64,000 nt of DNA, taken from contig NZ_JAMJPJ010000004.1 of NCBI RefSeq assembly GCF_023555005.1, forward strand, positions 1 through 64,000. Direction: 5' to 3'. Numbering within the stretch: the first letter of the stretch is position 1; each line of letters starts with the position of its first letter. This DNA is from Halomonas llamarensis. Its GTDB lineage: Bacteria; Pseudomonadota; Gammaproteobacteria; Pseudomonadales; Halomonadaceae. The notes under the pieces are model-generated. The model was given only the letters and a program-made list of their open reading frames with translations, was not told where the DNA came from and did not search any database. Below, piece by piece: positions 44,194-52,976 of the stretch. The translations under genes and the position numbers were made by a program.

Positions 44194-45930
44194 TTAGAAC
44201 GTTTCCCAATCATCATCGTCATTTTGCGTGGAAGCTTGTTGCTTAGGCTGGGAGTGACGCGTCCCTTCAGAACGAGCGGGCGCGTTGGACTGACTTCCAC
44301 TTTCACCCAGTGCAGGGCGCTTCATTGCGCTGTTAGCTGACGGCTGTGCTAGACCAGGGCGTGATTCGGTGCTGCTTAATTTAAAGAACGCCACCGCGTT
44401 AGCCAAGTCGCGTGCCTGCTCTTCCATTGAGGCCGACGCATTTGCCGTCTGCTCTACCAGGGCAGCGTTTTGCTGAGTCACATCGTCCATCTGGTTAATT
44501 GCCGTATTCATCTGCTCAATAGCCGAGCTTTGCTCAGTAGACGCCTGACTCACTTCCTCCATCAAGTCAGACACCTTGCCAATGTTGGTGACGATCTGCT
44601 TCATGGAGTCGCCTACGGCTTCAACCACCGTGCTTCCTTCCGAGACGATCTCATCGTTTTGCACGATCAGCTCTTGGATTTGCTTCGCCGCATCGGCACT
44701 ACGCTGCGCTAGGCTGCGTACTTCCTGGGCGACCACAGCAAAGCCACGCCCTTGCTCGCCGGCACGGGCGGCCTCGACCGAGGCGTTAAGCGCCAGAATG
44801 TTAGTCTGAAAGGCAATACCGTCGATCATCGTGACAATACCGCTGATCTTCTCCGAGCTATCGGTTAGCTCGTGCATTTTGCCTACGGCTTCAGTCACCT
44901 TCTCGCCGCCTTGGCTCGCTGAAGTACTGGCAGTATGGGCCAATTGGTTAGCCTCACCGGTATGCTGAGTATTGTTTTTCACCGTCGCAGCCACCTGCTC
45001 CATACTGGCTGCCGTTTCTTGCAAACTAGAAGCCTGCTGCTCGGTACGCTGCGATAGGTCGATATTGCCTGTAGAGATTTGTGAGGACGCGGTCGAGATA
45101 GCATCGGCTGACGATTTAATATCACCGATCAACGCGTGAAGCTTGGCCTGCATATCCCCAAGCTCGATCAGCATATCGCCAATTTCGTCTTGATGTGAGG
45201 CATCAATTGAACGGCTAAGATCCCCTTCCGCCATGGCGTGGAAGTGCCGGCGCGCCATGGCGAGCGGTTGGGTAATACGCTGAATCAGTAACCACCCCAT
45301 GACACAGCCCAAGATAACGGCGATCACGAGCGCGCCAATCATCAGATTACGCATAAAGCTCGCTTGAGACTCGGCGTTACGATACTCGGCCTGCGCTTCT
45401 TGCTCTTCAAGCTCAATAAGTTCCGTTAGGGTTTCGTCCATTTGACGGTAGGCGGGCAACGCTTCGGTAAAGGCTTTTTCGTTGGCAGCCTCGTAATTAC
45501 CGACGGAGTACATCGGCATAACGGGCGCGATAGAACCGAGTAGTTGGCGATAATCTGCGCGGAACTGTTCGGCAATTACTTGTGCTTCTGGCGACAACTC
45601 ATTTTCTGTCAGCTCTTGCCAATTAGAATCGACGGCTGACAAGTTCATTACAATATTATCCATGTGCATCTGTACGCTATGATCGTGCAGGTCGCTCACC
45701 GGTAGAATCGGGTCGTGTTGCCCTGCCAGCGCTAACTCCATGATCATGTCTTTGGCATGTTCATTCAGGGCAGAAATACGCTGGGTATTACGGAGGTTGT
45801 TTTGATAAATGTTATCGACTGAGCGATTGGATGACATCATGCCACTAAAGCCCATGGCACCAATAAACACCATCAATACCAACATCACGCTGATCACAGT
45901 GATCAGACGCGCTTTGATTGTTACGCGCAT
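44194..45930 (-). CDS. Methyl-accepting chemotaxis protein
   Basis: 578 residues. Transmembrane helix 1 (VISVMLVLMVFIGAMGF), a helical periplasmic sensor of Tar type (about 35-190), transmembrane helix 2 (MIGALVIAVILGCVMGWLLI), HAMP, and the cytoplasmic coiled-coil with the hairpin tip ILALNASVEAARAGEQGRGFAVVAQEVRSLA. The C-terminus is DDDWETF: its last four residues equal those of the NWETF pentapeptide that tethers CheR/CheB in enteric receptors. Ligand unknown. Confidence 0.94.
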   Translation of the reverse strand: MRVTIKARLITVISVMLVLMVFIGAMGFSGMMSSNRSVDNIYQNNLRNTQRISALNEHAKDMIMELALAGQHDPILPVSDLHDHSVQMHMDNIVMNLSAVDSNWQELTENELSPEAQVIAEQFRADYRQLLGSIAPVMPMYSVGNYEAANEKAFTEALPAYRQMDETLTELIELEEQEAQAEYRNAESQASFMRNLMIGALVIAVILGCVMGWLLIQRITQPLAMARRHFHAMAEGDLSRSIDASHQDEIGDMLIELGDMQAKLHALIGDIKSSADAISTASSQISTGNIDLSQRTEQQASSLQETAASMEQVAATVKNNTQHTGEANQLAHTASTSASQGGEKVTEAVGKMHELTDSSEKISGIVTMIDGIAFQTNILALNASVEAARAGEQGRGFAVVAQEVRSLAQRSADAAKQIQELIVQNDEIVSEGSTVVEAVGDSMKQIVTNIGKVSDLMEEVSQASTEQSSAIEQMNTAINQMDDVTQQNAALVEQTANASASMEEQARDLANAVAFFKLSSTESRPGLAQPSANSAMKRPALGESGSQSNAPARSEGTRHSQPKQQASTQNDDDDWETF

Positions 45931-46129
45931 TTTTACTCCTCGTGCCGATAGGGCGGCAATGGGGTGGTCATTCAGCCTTTCGACTCATGTAATCTCATAC
46001 GTTGTTAGTAAATATTGTACTTTCTTTGCAAATTACATTTCGTCCGCTTAGTTGACATATATCAATAGACCTCATGATTTTGGCACGCTGGCTTATCAAA
46101 GCGATTCGCAAAAATCCTATACCTTGAAT

Positions 46130-46248
46130 AGCAGAGTTTTCTAAGCAACGTATTTCACGCGTTACCGGAAGTGCTGGCGGTGACGGTCTGCGGCGTCCGC
46201 GTGGGTACCGATACTTTTGAAGAAATGACCATGATTTGGCCATTCTCA
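46130..46248 (+). pseudogene. Possible degraded ISAs1-type transposase fragment
   Basis: A plus-strand frame reads FLSNVFHALPEVLAVTVCGV and then VGTDTFEEMTMIW before a stop at about 46248. This pattern (LPEVL-x-V-x-VCGV-x-x-GADTFEEI) is what I expect from the N-terminus of ISAs1-family transposases. There is no start codon in context and the rest of the gene is missing. It lies in the 584-base gap between the chemoreceptor and paaX. Recognition is by eye, so moderate to low confidence. Confidence 0.4.
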
Positions 46249-46267
46249 AGCGCCTGACACGTCACTT

Positions 46268-46319
46268 GATTCGCTTGGATTCTGTAAAGAGCAAAGCGAG
46301 TTTCAAAACGAAGCGAATC
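46268..46319. promoter_or_regulatory. Inverted repeat upstream of paaX
   Basis: GATTCGCTT (46268-46276) and AAGCGAATC (46311-46319), exact 9-bp inverted copies 34 bases apart. The half sites resemble the TGATTC/GAATCA boxes of E. coli PaaX, though spacing differs. About 195 bases before paaX. May be an operator or an end of the degraded insertion sequence. Confidence 0.35.
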
Positions 46320-46514
46320 CTTGGCGCCACGTCAGATAACTAACGCGCTCATTTGCTTGGTTGGGAATGAGAAAACTTATTTACGTGCGATTGCCTGCCA
46401 TGGAATGCTTGATTACGAATGTGGTATATTGCAGCACGTTGTCACGATCATTATTGCTTACTCATTTGATTGGCCTTTGGCCATCAAACATCAATCAAAG
46501 AGACTGGCCTCATC

Positions 46515-47441
46515 ATGTCGTCTGCTACCGATTGTGTCGCCAATCTCGTCGACCGCTTCCAGAAGCACCGGCCCATTCGGGCTGGCTCTCTTATCATTAC
46601 TATTTATGGCGACGCCATCGTCCCCCGAGGCGGTACTGTATGGCTTGGCAGCCTTTCAAAACTCGTAAAGCCCATCGGTATCAACGAGCGACTTGTGCGC
46701 ACGTCGGTTTATCGATTAACACATGAGACCTGGCTGCAAGGGGAAAAGGTTGGCCGTCGCAGTTACTATAGCCTGAGCGGACCAGGGCGACGCCGTTTCG
46801 AGCAAGCCTTTAAACGAGTTTACTACGGCACTCAGCCTCCTTGGTCAGGTCAGTGGACCTTGGTGTTGCTCACCCAACTTGATACGGCTCGTCGACAGAA
46901 GGTTCGCGATGAACTCGAGTGGCTTGGTTTTGGGCATTTTGCCTCTGGTGTTCTCGCCCACCCCACCCTTAATCCCAGCGAAGCTAATGCGGCTTTACAG
47001 GAGCTAGGTGCAGCCGAAGAGAGCATTGTCATGCAGACCGAGGCTGTCGAACCTCTTGCCAGCAAGCCACTGCGCTTGCAGGTTCGCGAGAGCTGGAATC
47101 TCGACACCCTGGCAGATGACTATCAACGTTTTTTAATTCAGTTTCGACCGCTGTGGAAAGCACTTAATGAAGAGAACCATCTTGGCGAGGAGGATTGCTT
47201 CATTGCCCGAACGCTGCTGATCCACGAATATCGTAAAGTGCAACTGCGCGACCCACAACTGCCCGACGAGCTGCTCCCCACCGCCTGGGAGGGACGCAAC
47301 GCCCATCAGCTCTGTCGCAATATCTATCGCACTATCTACAAGCGCGCCGAGCTTTGGCTCGAGCGCCAACTAGAAACTGCCGAAGGCCCGCTTCCAGCCC
47401 CTGGCCCCAGTTTCTATCAACGCTTCGGCGGTCTAGATTGA
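46515..47441 (+). CDS. paaX: Phenylacetic acid degradation repressor PaaX
   Basis: 308 residues; GntR-like winged HTH (RAGSLIITIYGDAIVPRGG, WLGSLSKLVKPIGINERLVR) and PaaX C-terminal domains (LIHEYRKVQLRDPQLPDELLP). PaaX represses paa genes until phenylacetyl-CoA binds. The ATG at 46515 is used; the ORF upstream to 46470 lacks homology. It is separated from the paa genes by the transporter, hppD and tyrR genes, so it may also regulate them. Confidence 0.93.
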   Translation: MSSATDCVANLVDRFQKHRPIRAGSLIITIYGDAIVPRGGTVWLGSLSKLVKPIGINERLVRTSVYRLTHETWLQGEKVGRRSYYSLSGPGRRRFEQAFKRVYYGTQPPWSGQWTLVLLTQLDTARRQKVRDELEWLGFGHFASGVLAHPTLNPSEANAALQELGAAEESIVMQTEAVEPLASKPLRLQVRESWNLDTLADDYQRFLIQFRPLWKALNEENHLGEEDCFIARTLLIHEYRKVQLRDPQLPDELLPTAWEGRNAHQLCRNIYRTIYKRAELWLERQLETAEGPLPAPGPSFYQRFGGLD

Positions 47442-47695
47442 CTTCAGAATCGATTCAATGCGAGGCCCCGGCCACCAAAAAACCGGGAATGTTCCTTACA
47501 CATCCCATCCATACAGCAACTCTGGGGGCGTTAAAGCGTTGGCAACAAAGACGCACATGTTACGCCACGTAAAAGATACCTCACATCATCAAAGAGGCTG
47601 CACTGCTCCCACCGGTAAGAGGAAACAGCACAGCGGCTCTCACTTTTCGCTTTGCTCCTCATGAGAGTGTATAGGAGCGCTTCAGCCAAGGTGGC

Positions 47696-49156
47696 TCAAG
47701 AGGCTTGCTGGCGCAGCCGTGGGCTAACCAACTCGCCCACCACGGTAATCAGCACCAGAAGAGCCAACAACCAAGGCCACTGCGTTGCTATCTTTAGCGT
47801 GGCAAGCCCCAGCGCATCGATGAAAATTAATACGATGCCTAATGGGCTCACATAACGCACCATGAACAGCCACAACGCATGCTGGGTGCGGGAGAGTCCC
47901 AACTCTTCTCTAAAGACTTCGTTACGAAGCAAGAAGCCCGCCATCAAGGCCGTTCCCAAACCGCCTAACGGCATCATCCAGCGAGAAGTCAGGTAATCCA
48001 ACCAGTCAAAGAAGTTGCGTCCCGCCAGCGTCCAATCGGCACCCAGATTGAACGACAGCATCGCCAGGGTACTGACCAGCCACAGCACGATACCCACACC
48101 CCAGGAAGCTTGCTTGCGTGTCATGCCCTTACTGTCAGTGAGCCAGGCGACTGTAGCTTCGATCATCGAAATCGAAGAGGTGAGAGCCGCCATCGCAAGC
48201 ATCAAGAAGAATAGGATACCGAATAAAGTACCAAACGGCATGGCCTGGAAGGCCAGTGGCAGGCTCATGAAGATCAGACCCGGCCCTGCACCTGGGCTCA
48301 TTCCATTGGCGAAAATAATCGGGAAAATGGCTAAGCCCGCCATCAGCGCCACCACGGTATCAGCAATTGCTACGCTGAACGTAGTACGTGCGATGGAGTG
48401 ACCCGACGGTAGGTAAGAGCCGTACGTTAGGATCGCCCCGGACGCTAGCGACAGGGTAAAAAAGGCATGGCCCAGCGCCGCTAACAGACCTTCACTGCTA
48501 AGGCCTTCGGTATTGAAGGAAAACAGGAACGACCAGGCCTCACCAAAGCCACCGGAAAAGGCGCCGTAGCCGATCAGAATACCCAGCATGATCACCATGC
48601 CCGGCATCATCCAACTGACGCTCTTTTCGATACCAGCTTGCACACCCTTGCCCACGATCAGCATGGTCAACACGGTGACCAGTGTGCTCCAGGCGCCCAG
48701 GTTGAAAGGGTTGGCGTTATTGGCCGCGAAAATCGCTGCCATGTCATCGACACTGGTTCCTGCCAGCCCACCACTCAGCATTTTCCATAGATAGGAAAAC
48801 GCCCAGCCGGCGACCACCACGTAGAAAGACAGAATCATGAAGCCACACAGCATGGCCATCCAGCCGAAGACCGACCAGAACCCGCCATGGCCAGATTCAT
48901 TCACCACACGGCGGATAGCGTCAACCGGGCTACCCCTGCCACGACGGCCGAAACTGATTTCAGCCATCATGATGGGGACCCCTACCGCCAGAATGCATGC
49001 CAGATAGACCAGTACGAAGGCACCACCACCGAATTCACCGGTGATGTAGGGGAACTTCCAGATATTACCCAGGCCCACTGCGGAACCAGTGGCAGCCAGT
49101 ACAAACCCCCAGCGGCCTAACCACAGCGTATTGGTGGGTATATTTGTTGTCGACAT
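47696..49156 (-). CDS. Sodium-dependent transporter, NSS/SNF family
   Basis: 486 residues with about 12 transmembrane helices. The first helix contains GFVLAATGSAVGLGNIWKFPYITGEFGGGAF, the sodium and substrate binding region of NSS transporters (LeuT type). It is transcribed leftward away from hppD. Substrate unknown; the position between paaX and hppD points to an aromatic amino acid such as tyrosine or phenylalanine. The listed motif begins at about residue 14. Confidence 0.9.
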   Translation of the reverse strand: MSTTNIPTNTLWLGRWGFVLAATGSAVGLGNIWKFPYITGEFGGGAFVLVYLACILAVGVPIMMAEISFGRRGRGSPVDAIRRVVNESGHGGFWSVFGWMAMLCGFMILSFYVVVAGWAFSYLWKMLSGGLAGTSVDDMAAIFAANNANPFNLGAWSTLVTVLTMLIVGKGVQAGIEKSVSWMMPGMVIMLGILIGYGAFSGGFGEAWSFLFSFNTEGLSSEGLLAALGHAFFTLSLASGAILTYGSYLPSGHSIARTTFSVAIADTVVALMAGLAIFPIIFANGMSPGAGPGLIFMSLPLAFQAMPFGTLFGILFFLMLAMAALTSSISMIEATVAWLTDSKGMTRKQASWGVGIVLWLVSTLAMLSFNLGADWTLAGRNFFDWLDYLTSRWMMPLGGLGTALMAGFLLRNEVFREELGLSRTQHALWLFMVRYVSPLGIVLIFIDALGLATLKIATQWPWLLALLVLITVVGELVSPRLRQQAS

Positions 49157-49240
49157 TGAGGAAACCTTATAGATTTAATTGTTTTAGGTTATTGATTATG
49201 AACAGCACAACCGGCCAATGAAAAGCCGGTTTGGCTGCAT

Positions 49241-49270
49241 AAAAAGACCGCCCACGCAGGGCGGGTGGCC
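49241..49270 (-). terminator. Terminator of hppD
   Basis: CCGCCC/GGGCGG stem with a five-base loop, followed on the minus strand by TTTTTATG, directly after the hppD stop codon. Confidence 0.75.
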
Positions 49271-49277
49271 TTGTTTT

Positions 49278-50369
49278 TTAATCGTTGAGTACACCACGAC
49301 GGATCTGGTCTTCCTCGATCGATTCGAACAGTGCCTTAAAATTGCCTTCTCCGAAACCATCATTACCCTTGCGCTGGATGATTTCAAAGAAGATCGGGCC
49401 AATTACCGTTTCCGTGAAGATCTGCAGCAACACCCCTTCATCTGGGCCGCCGTCGACCAGCAGGCTCAGTTTACGCAAGTCTTCTACGTTTTCTTCGTGA
49501 TTGGGTACGCGCTTATCAACCTTCTCGTAGTAGGTGTCCGGGGTCGAAAGGAACGTCATGCCATTTTCGCGCAGCGCACGCACTGTGGCATAAATGTTAT
49601 CGGTGGACATGGCCAAGTGCTGGATGCCCTCGCCGTTATACTCACGCAGAAATTCGGCGATCTGAGAATTATCGTCGGCGGATTCATTGATAGGGATGTG
49701 CATTTTTCCACAAGGCGCGGTCATGGCGCGGGAGTGCAGACCGGTCTTTTTGCCCTTGATATCGAAATAGCGGTTCTCACGAAAGTTGGCGACATCAATG
49801 TAGAAATTGGCCCAAACATCCATCTGTCCTCGGTCAACATTGTGGGTCAGGTGATCTAGCACCTTGAGGCCGACGCTCTTATCGCTGGGCGAACGATTGG
49901 GGATCGCCTCGAAGTCGATGTCATAGATGGTGCGGCCCTGGTCGTCGACCTTGTTGTCGACGAAATACAGCAGCGAGCCACCGATACCACGCACTGCGGG
50001 GATACCCACTTCATCAGGGCCGACCGAGTTCTCCACTGGCTCGGCGCCCTGAGCCACAGCATGCTCGAAGGCCTGTTGCGCATCGGCCACTTTCCAGGCC
50101 ATGGCACAGGCGCTAGGCCCATGCACTTCAGCGAATGTCGCGGCATGGCTTCCCGGTTCGGCATTGAGCACAAAGTTAACGCCTTCCTGTTGGAACAGAA
50201 AAACCTGCTTGGAACGGTGTTTGCGCGTTTCGGTGAACCCCATTTGGTTGAACAGCGTGCGTAGGTTCTCGATACCCTCGCTGGTCGGCGCGGTATATTC
50301 AACGAATTCGAATCCATTGGTACCAATGGGGTTATGCGTAGACAGAGATGTGGTTGCTGGGGCGTTCAT
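49278..50369 (-). CDS. hppD: 4-hydroxyphenylpyruvate dioxygenase
   Basis: 363 residues, a non-haem iron enzyme converting 4-hydroxyphenylpyruvate to homogentisate in tyrosine degradation. Iron ligand candidates: His in LDHLTHNVDRG, His in GIQHLAMSTDNIY and Glu in GPIFFEIIQRKG. Two vicinal-oxygen-chelate domains, complete length. Upstream 150 bases lies a TyrR-type box (50518-50535), consistent with control by the TyrR/PhhR regulator encoded next to it. No hmgA or fahA in the window, so the later steps must be elsewhere. Confidence 0.95.
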   Translation of the reverse strand: MNAPATTSLSTHNPIGTNGFEFVEYTAPTSEGIENLRTLFNQMGFTETRKHRSKQVFLFQQEGVNFVLNAEPGSHAATFAEVHGPSACAMAWKVADAQQAFEHAVAQGAEPVENSVGPDEVGIPAVRGIGGSLLYFVDNKVDDQGRTIYDIDFEAIPNRSPSDKSVGLKVLDHLTHNVDRGQMDVWANFYIDVANFRENRYFDIKGKKTGLHSRAMTAPCGKMHIPINESADDNSQIAEFLREYNGEGIQHLAMSTDNIYATVRALRENGMTFLSTPDTYYEKVDKRVPNHEENVEDLRKLSLLVDGGPDEGVLLQIFTETVIGPIFFEIIQRKGNDGFGEGNFKALFESIEEDQIRRGVLND

Positions 50370-50517
50370 AATAAACCTCTAGACAGATAATTGTTTTTCA
50401 ATCAGGCCGACCAACTGCAGTCAAGCCAGTGATAAAGAGTCTAGGGGGCTAACCATGCTCCGAGAATGGTATTAAAGCGCTTTCATGGCAGCACCGGCCG
50501 TGTCGACGCGCGATTAA

Positions 50518-50535
50518 CGTAAAGAAAACGTTACA
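50518..50535. promoter_or_regulatory. TyrR/PhhR box upstream of hppD
   Basis: CGTAAA-N6-GTTACA, matching the TGTAAA-N6-TTTACA TyrR consensus at 10 of 12 positions. About 150 bases upstream of hppD and directly after the tyrR gene. Confidence 0.6.
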
Positions 50536-50613
50536 CCTGAGCCTAAGTGCTGAGTAATGGCGACTTGTCGTTGTGTTTTACTGACACCCCGTAAAGAAAA
50601 ATTGACAGTCAAT

Positions 50614-52173
50614 TTAGTCATTCTGTGCCTCAATGCCATAACGCTTGAGTTTATTGGCAATGGTGGTGTGCGATACCCCTAAGCGTTTACCCAACTGACG
50701 ACTGGAAGGGTGTTGTCGATACAGATTGCTCAGGATGCGTTTCTCCACACTTCCCAAAATATCGCTCAGACTTCCTTCCAGTGGAATGCCGGAAAGTTCA
50801 GGGGCACCGCCACTTTGCGGAAGCCGCAGGTGCACCGGGTGAATGACTTGCTCCTCGCACAGCGACACTGCCTGAAACAGGACGTTTTCCAATTGGCGCA
50901 CATTGCCCGGCCAATCGTAGTGCGCGAGTTTTTCCAGTGCCGCCGGCGCAAGACGGGGCAAAGGGCAGCCGATCTGACGCGCGGCACGATCCAGAAAGTA
51001 GGCCGCCAACTCCTCGATACCATCGAGGCATTCGCGTAAGGGCGGCACTTGCAACGAGAGCACATTGAGTCGATGGTAAAGATCAGGTCGAAACAACCCC
51101 TCGGCACAGAGTTGCGGCAAGTTTTGCTGGGTAGCACAAATCACTCTGACATCAAGATAGGTTTCCTCGTCGCTACCCACGCGGCGAAAGCCACCATCCT
51201 GGAGAAATCGCAGTAATTTAGTCTGTAAGCGCGGGCTCATTTCGCCGACTTCATCGAGAAAGATGGTGCCGCCTTCGGTAAGCTCCAGAAGACCCAGCTT
51301 GCCTTCGGGCCGAGCCCCTTCGAAGGCGCCCGGTGCGTAACCAAACAATTCGGTCTCGGCCATCGATTCAGGAAGCCCGGCACAATTGAGCACCATAAAC
51401 GGTGCTTGCCCACGCGGGCTTGCCAGATGGCAGGCTCTGGCGACCAGCTCCTTTCCGGTACCGGTTTCACCCACGATTAACAAGGGTGCATCCAACGGCG
51501 CCATGCGTCGCGCTTCATGGATCAAGGCTTCCAGACATGGACTCGACTGAAAGATAGCTTCGAAGCCTTGCAACCCCTGACGTTGTACCTGATAGATACG
51601 CGCACCGATTCGGTCGGCACGGTGCAAGGTCACCACCGCGCCAGCCAACGACGCCACATCATTATTTTCGGTATGCAGCGGGGCGATATCGGCAAGGTAG
51701 GTATCGCCTTTCAATTTGATGCGCAATCCGTTGATCCGCGAGTTGTTGCGCCGAATCAGATCGGGAAGGTTCAGGTCTTCCAGGTAGCGATCCAGCGACA
51801 GCCCCGGCACTTCGTCGATGCGCACGCCGAGCATCTGTACCGCCGTGCGATTGGCAGCGACGATACGCCCCTGCATATCAATCGACATCACCGGGTCGGA
51901 AAGTGATGAAAGCAGCGCATCCAGCTCCAGATGGCGCCGCTCGCTGGGCATCAGGCTGACACGCTTAACACCGAACACCCCAGGAGTCGCCTCCAAGGCC
52001 GGTTTTAATGTAGCCAGCTGGGCATTGAGCAGTTGTGGCACATGCAGATAAATGGTGTTGCCGTGTTCTCCGCCCACTTCTCCTCGCGCCACATTGACGC
52101 GGTAGTCGGCGAACTGGGCCACGATATCGCGAAGAATTCCGATTCGATTCTGGCAGTGAAACTTAAGGCGCAT
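50614..52173 (-). CDS. tyrR: TyrR/PhhR aromatic amino acid regulator
   Basis: 519 residues: ACT domain (MRLKFHCQNRIGILRDIV), PAS (SDPVMSIDMQGRIVAANRTA), AAA+ domain (Walker A GETGTGKE, then FLDEVGEMSPRLQTKLLRF) and C-terminal HTH (SRQLGKRLGVSHTTIANKLK). The sigma-54 contact loop reads GAFEGA instead of GAFTGA, so activation through sigma-54 is doubtful and sigma-70 promoters are more likely. The start at 52173 matches the family start. Adjacent to hppD and the Paa genes, so it probably responds to phenylalanine/tyrosine. Confidence 0.92.
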   Translation of the reverse strand: MRLKFHCQNRIGILRDIVAQFADYRVNVARGEVGGEHGNTIYLHVPQLLNAQLATLKPALEATPGVFGVKRVSLMPSERRHLELDALLSSLSDPVMSIDMQGRIVAANRTAVQMLGVRIDEVPGLSLDRYLEDLNLPDLIRRNNSRINGLRIKLKGDTYLADIAPLHTENNDVASLAGAVVTLHRADRIGARIYQVQRQGLQGFEAIFQSSPCLEALIHEARRMAPLDAPLLIVGETGTGKELVARACHLASPRGQAPFMVLNCAGLPESMAETELFGYAPGAFEGARPEGKLGLLELTEGGTIFLDEVGEMSPRLQTKLLRFLQDGGFRRVGSDEETYLDVRVICATQQNLPQLCAEGLFRPDLYHRLNVLSLQVPPLRECLDGIEELAAYFLDRAARQIGCPLPRLAPAALEKLAHYDWPGNVRQLENVLFQAVSLCEEQVIHPVHLRLPQSGGAPELSGIPLEGSLSDILGSVEKRILSNLYRQHPSSRQLGKRLGVSHTTIANKLKRYGIEAQND

Positions 52174-52279
52174 AGATCCCTCAAGGCGCAAAACAAGCGT
52201 GCGGCATTCGTGTAACGATATTTTGACACTTCACCGTACCAAACACACATGGCTAGAGGCTTTAAAAGCTAATTTCAAG

Positions 52280-52310
52280 TAAAAGCGCCCCCTGCTCAGC
52301 AGGAGGCGCT
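52280..52310 (-). terminator. Terminator of paaNY
   Basis: AGCGCC-TCCTGCT-GAGCAGGG-GGCGCT, a long hairpin with TTTT on the minus strand, 41 bases after the paaY stop. Confidence 0.8.
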
Positions 52311-52350
52311 ACGTGCTATCAGCGTAAAGCTTTTTACCCGGCATAACGCA

Positions 52351-52968
52351 TCAGGACTGATTTATTTTGGAGCCAAGCTGCTGTTTAGGTTGCGTATCAC
52401 CGGCCAGTAAGGTTGGGCGGTCAGCATCAATTTCAGCTAACGGCTCACACGGCTCCAGGCTGTCACGGCAACGAGTCACTAAGCGCTGATACTCTTGGGT
52501 ACCCTGCTGTTTCCAGGCAAACTCCTCATCACTCAACGGGCGCTTAACCTTTGCAGGTGCCCCCATCACCAGCGACTGGGGCTCACATTCGAAACCTGCC
52601 TTAACGAAGGCGGCTGCCGCCACGATAGACCGCTCAGCAATGTTGGCACCGTCCATCACCACGGCGTTCATGCCCACCATGGCATCACACCCAATTACGC
52701 AGCCATGGAGTACCGCGCCATGGCCGATATGGCCATCTTTCTCGACCTTGGTGACGCACCCCGGAAAGCCGTGCATCACGCAGGTATCCTGAAGGTTTGA
52801 ACCTTCTTCCAGCACAAGACGGCCGAAATCGCCGCGCATCACCGCGCCAGGGCCTACATAACAGCCGGGGCCCACAATCACATCTCCAATCAACACCGCC
52901 GTCGGGTGAACATAGGCTGTCGGATGCACCACCGGTGTCACCCCTTCAAGTCGATAGCAAGGCATCAC
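52351..52968 (-). CDS. paaY: Phenylacetic acid degradation protein PaaY
   Basis: 205-residue left-handed beta-helix (hexapeptide) protein of the gamma carbonic anhydrase-like family with [21 protein letters not shown] and [21 protein letters not shown]. PaaY of E. coli is a thioesterase that hydrolyses toxic dead-end CoA thioesters of the pathway. GGAGAG lies six bases before the ATG. Eight bases downstream of paaN, same operon. Confidence 0.93.
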   Translation of the reverse strand: MMPCYRLEGVTPVVHPTAYVHPTAVLIGDVIVGPGCYVGPGAVMRGDFGRLVLEEGSNLQDTCVMHGFPGCVTKVEKDGHIGHGAVLHGCVIGCDAMVGMNAVVMDGANIAERSIVAAAAFVKAGFECEPQSLVMGAPAKVKRPLSDEEFAWKQQGTQEYQRLVTRCRDSLEPCEPLAEIDADRPTLLAGDTQPKQQLGSKINQS

Positions 52969-52976
52969 GCTCTCCG

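Noticed and set aside
50370..50517. Sigma-54 promoter for hppD
   Set aside because: I looked for GG-N10-GC on the minus strand between hppD and the TyrR box and found no convincing match.
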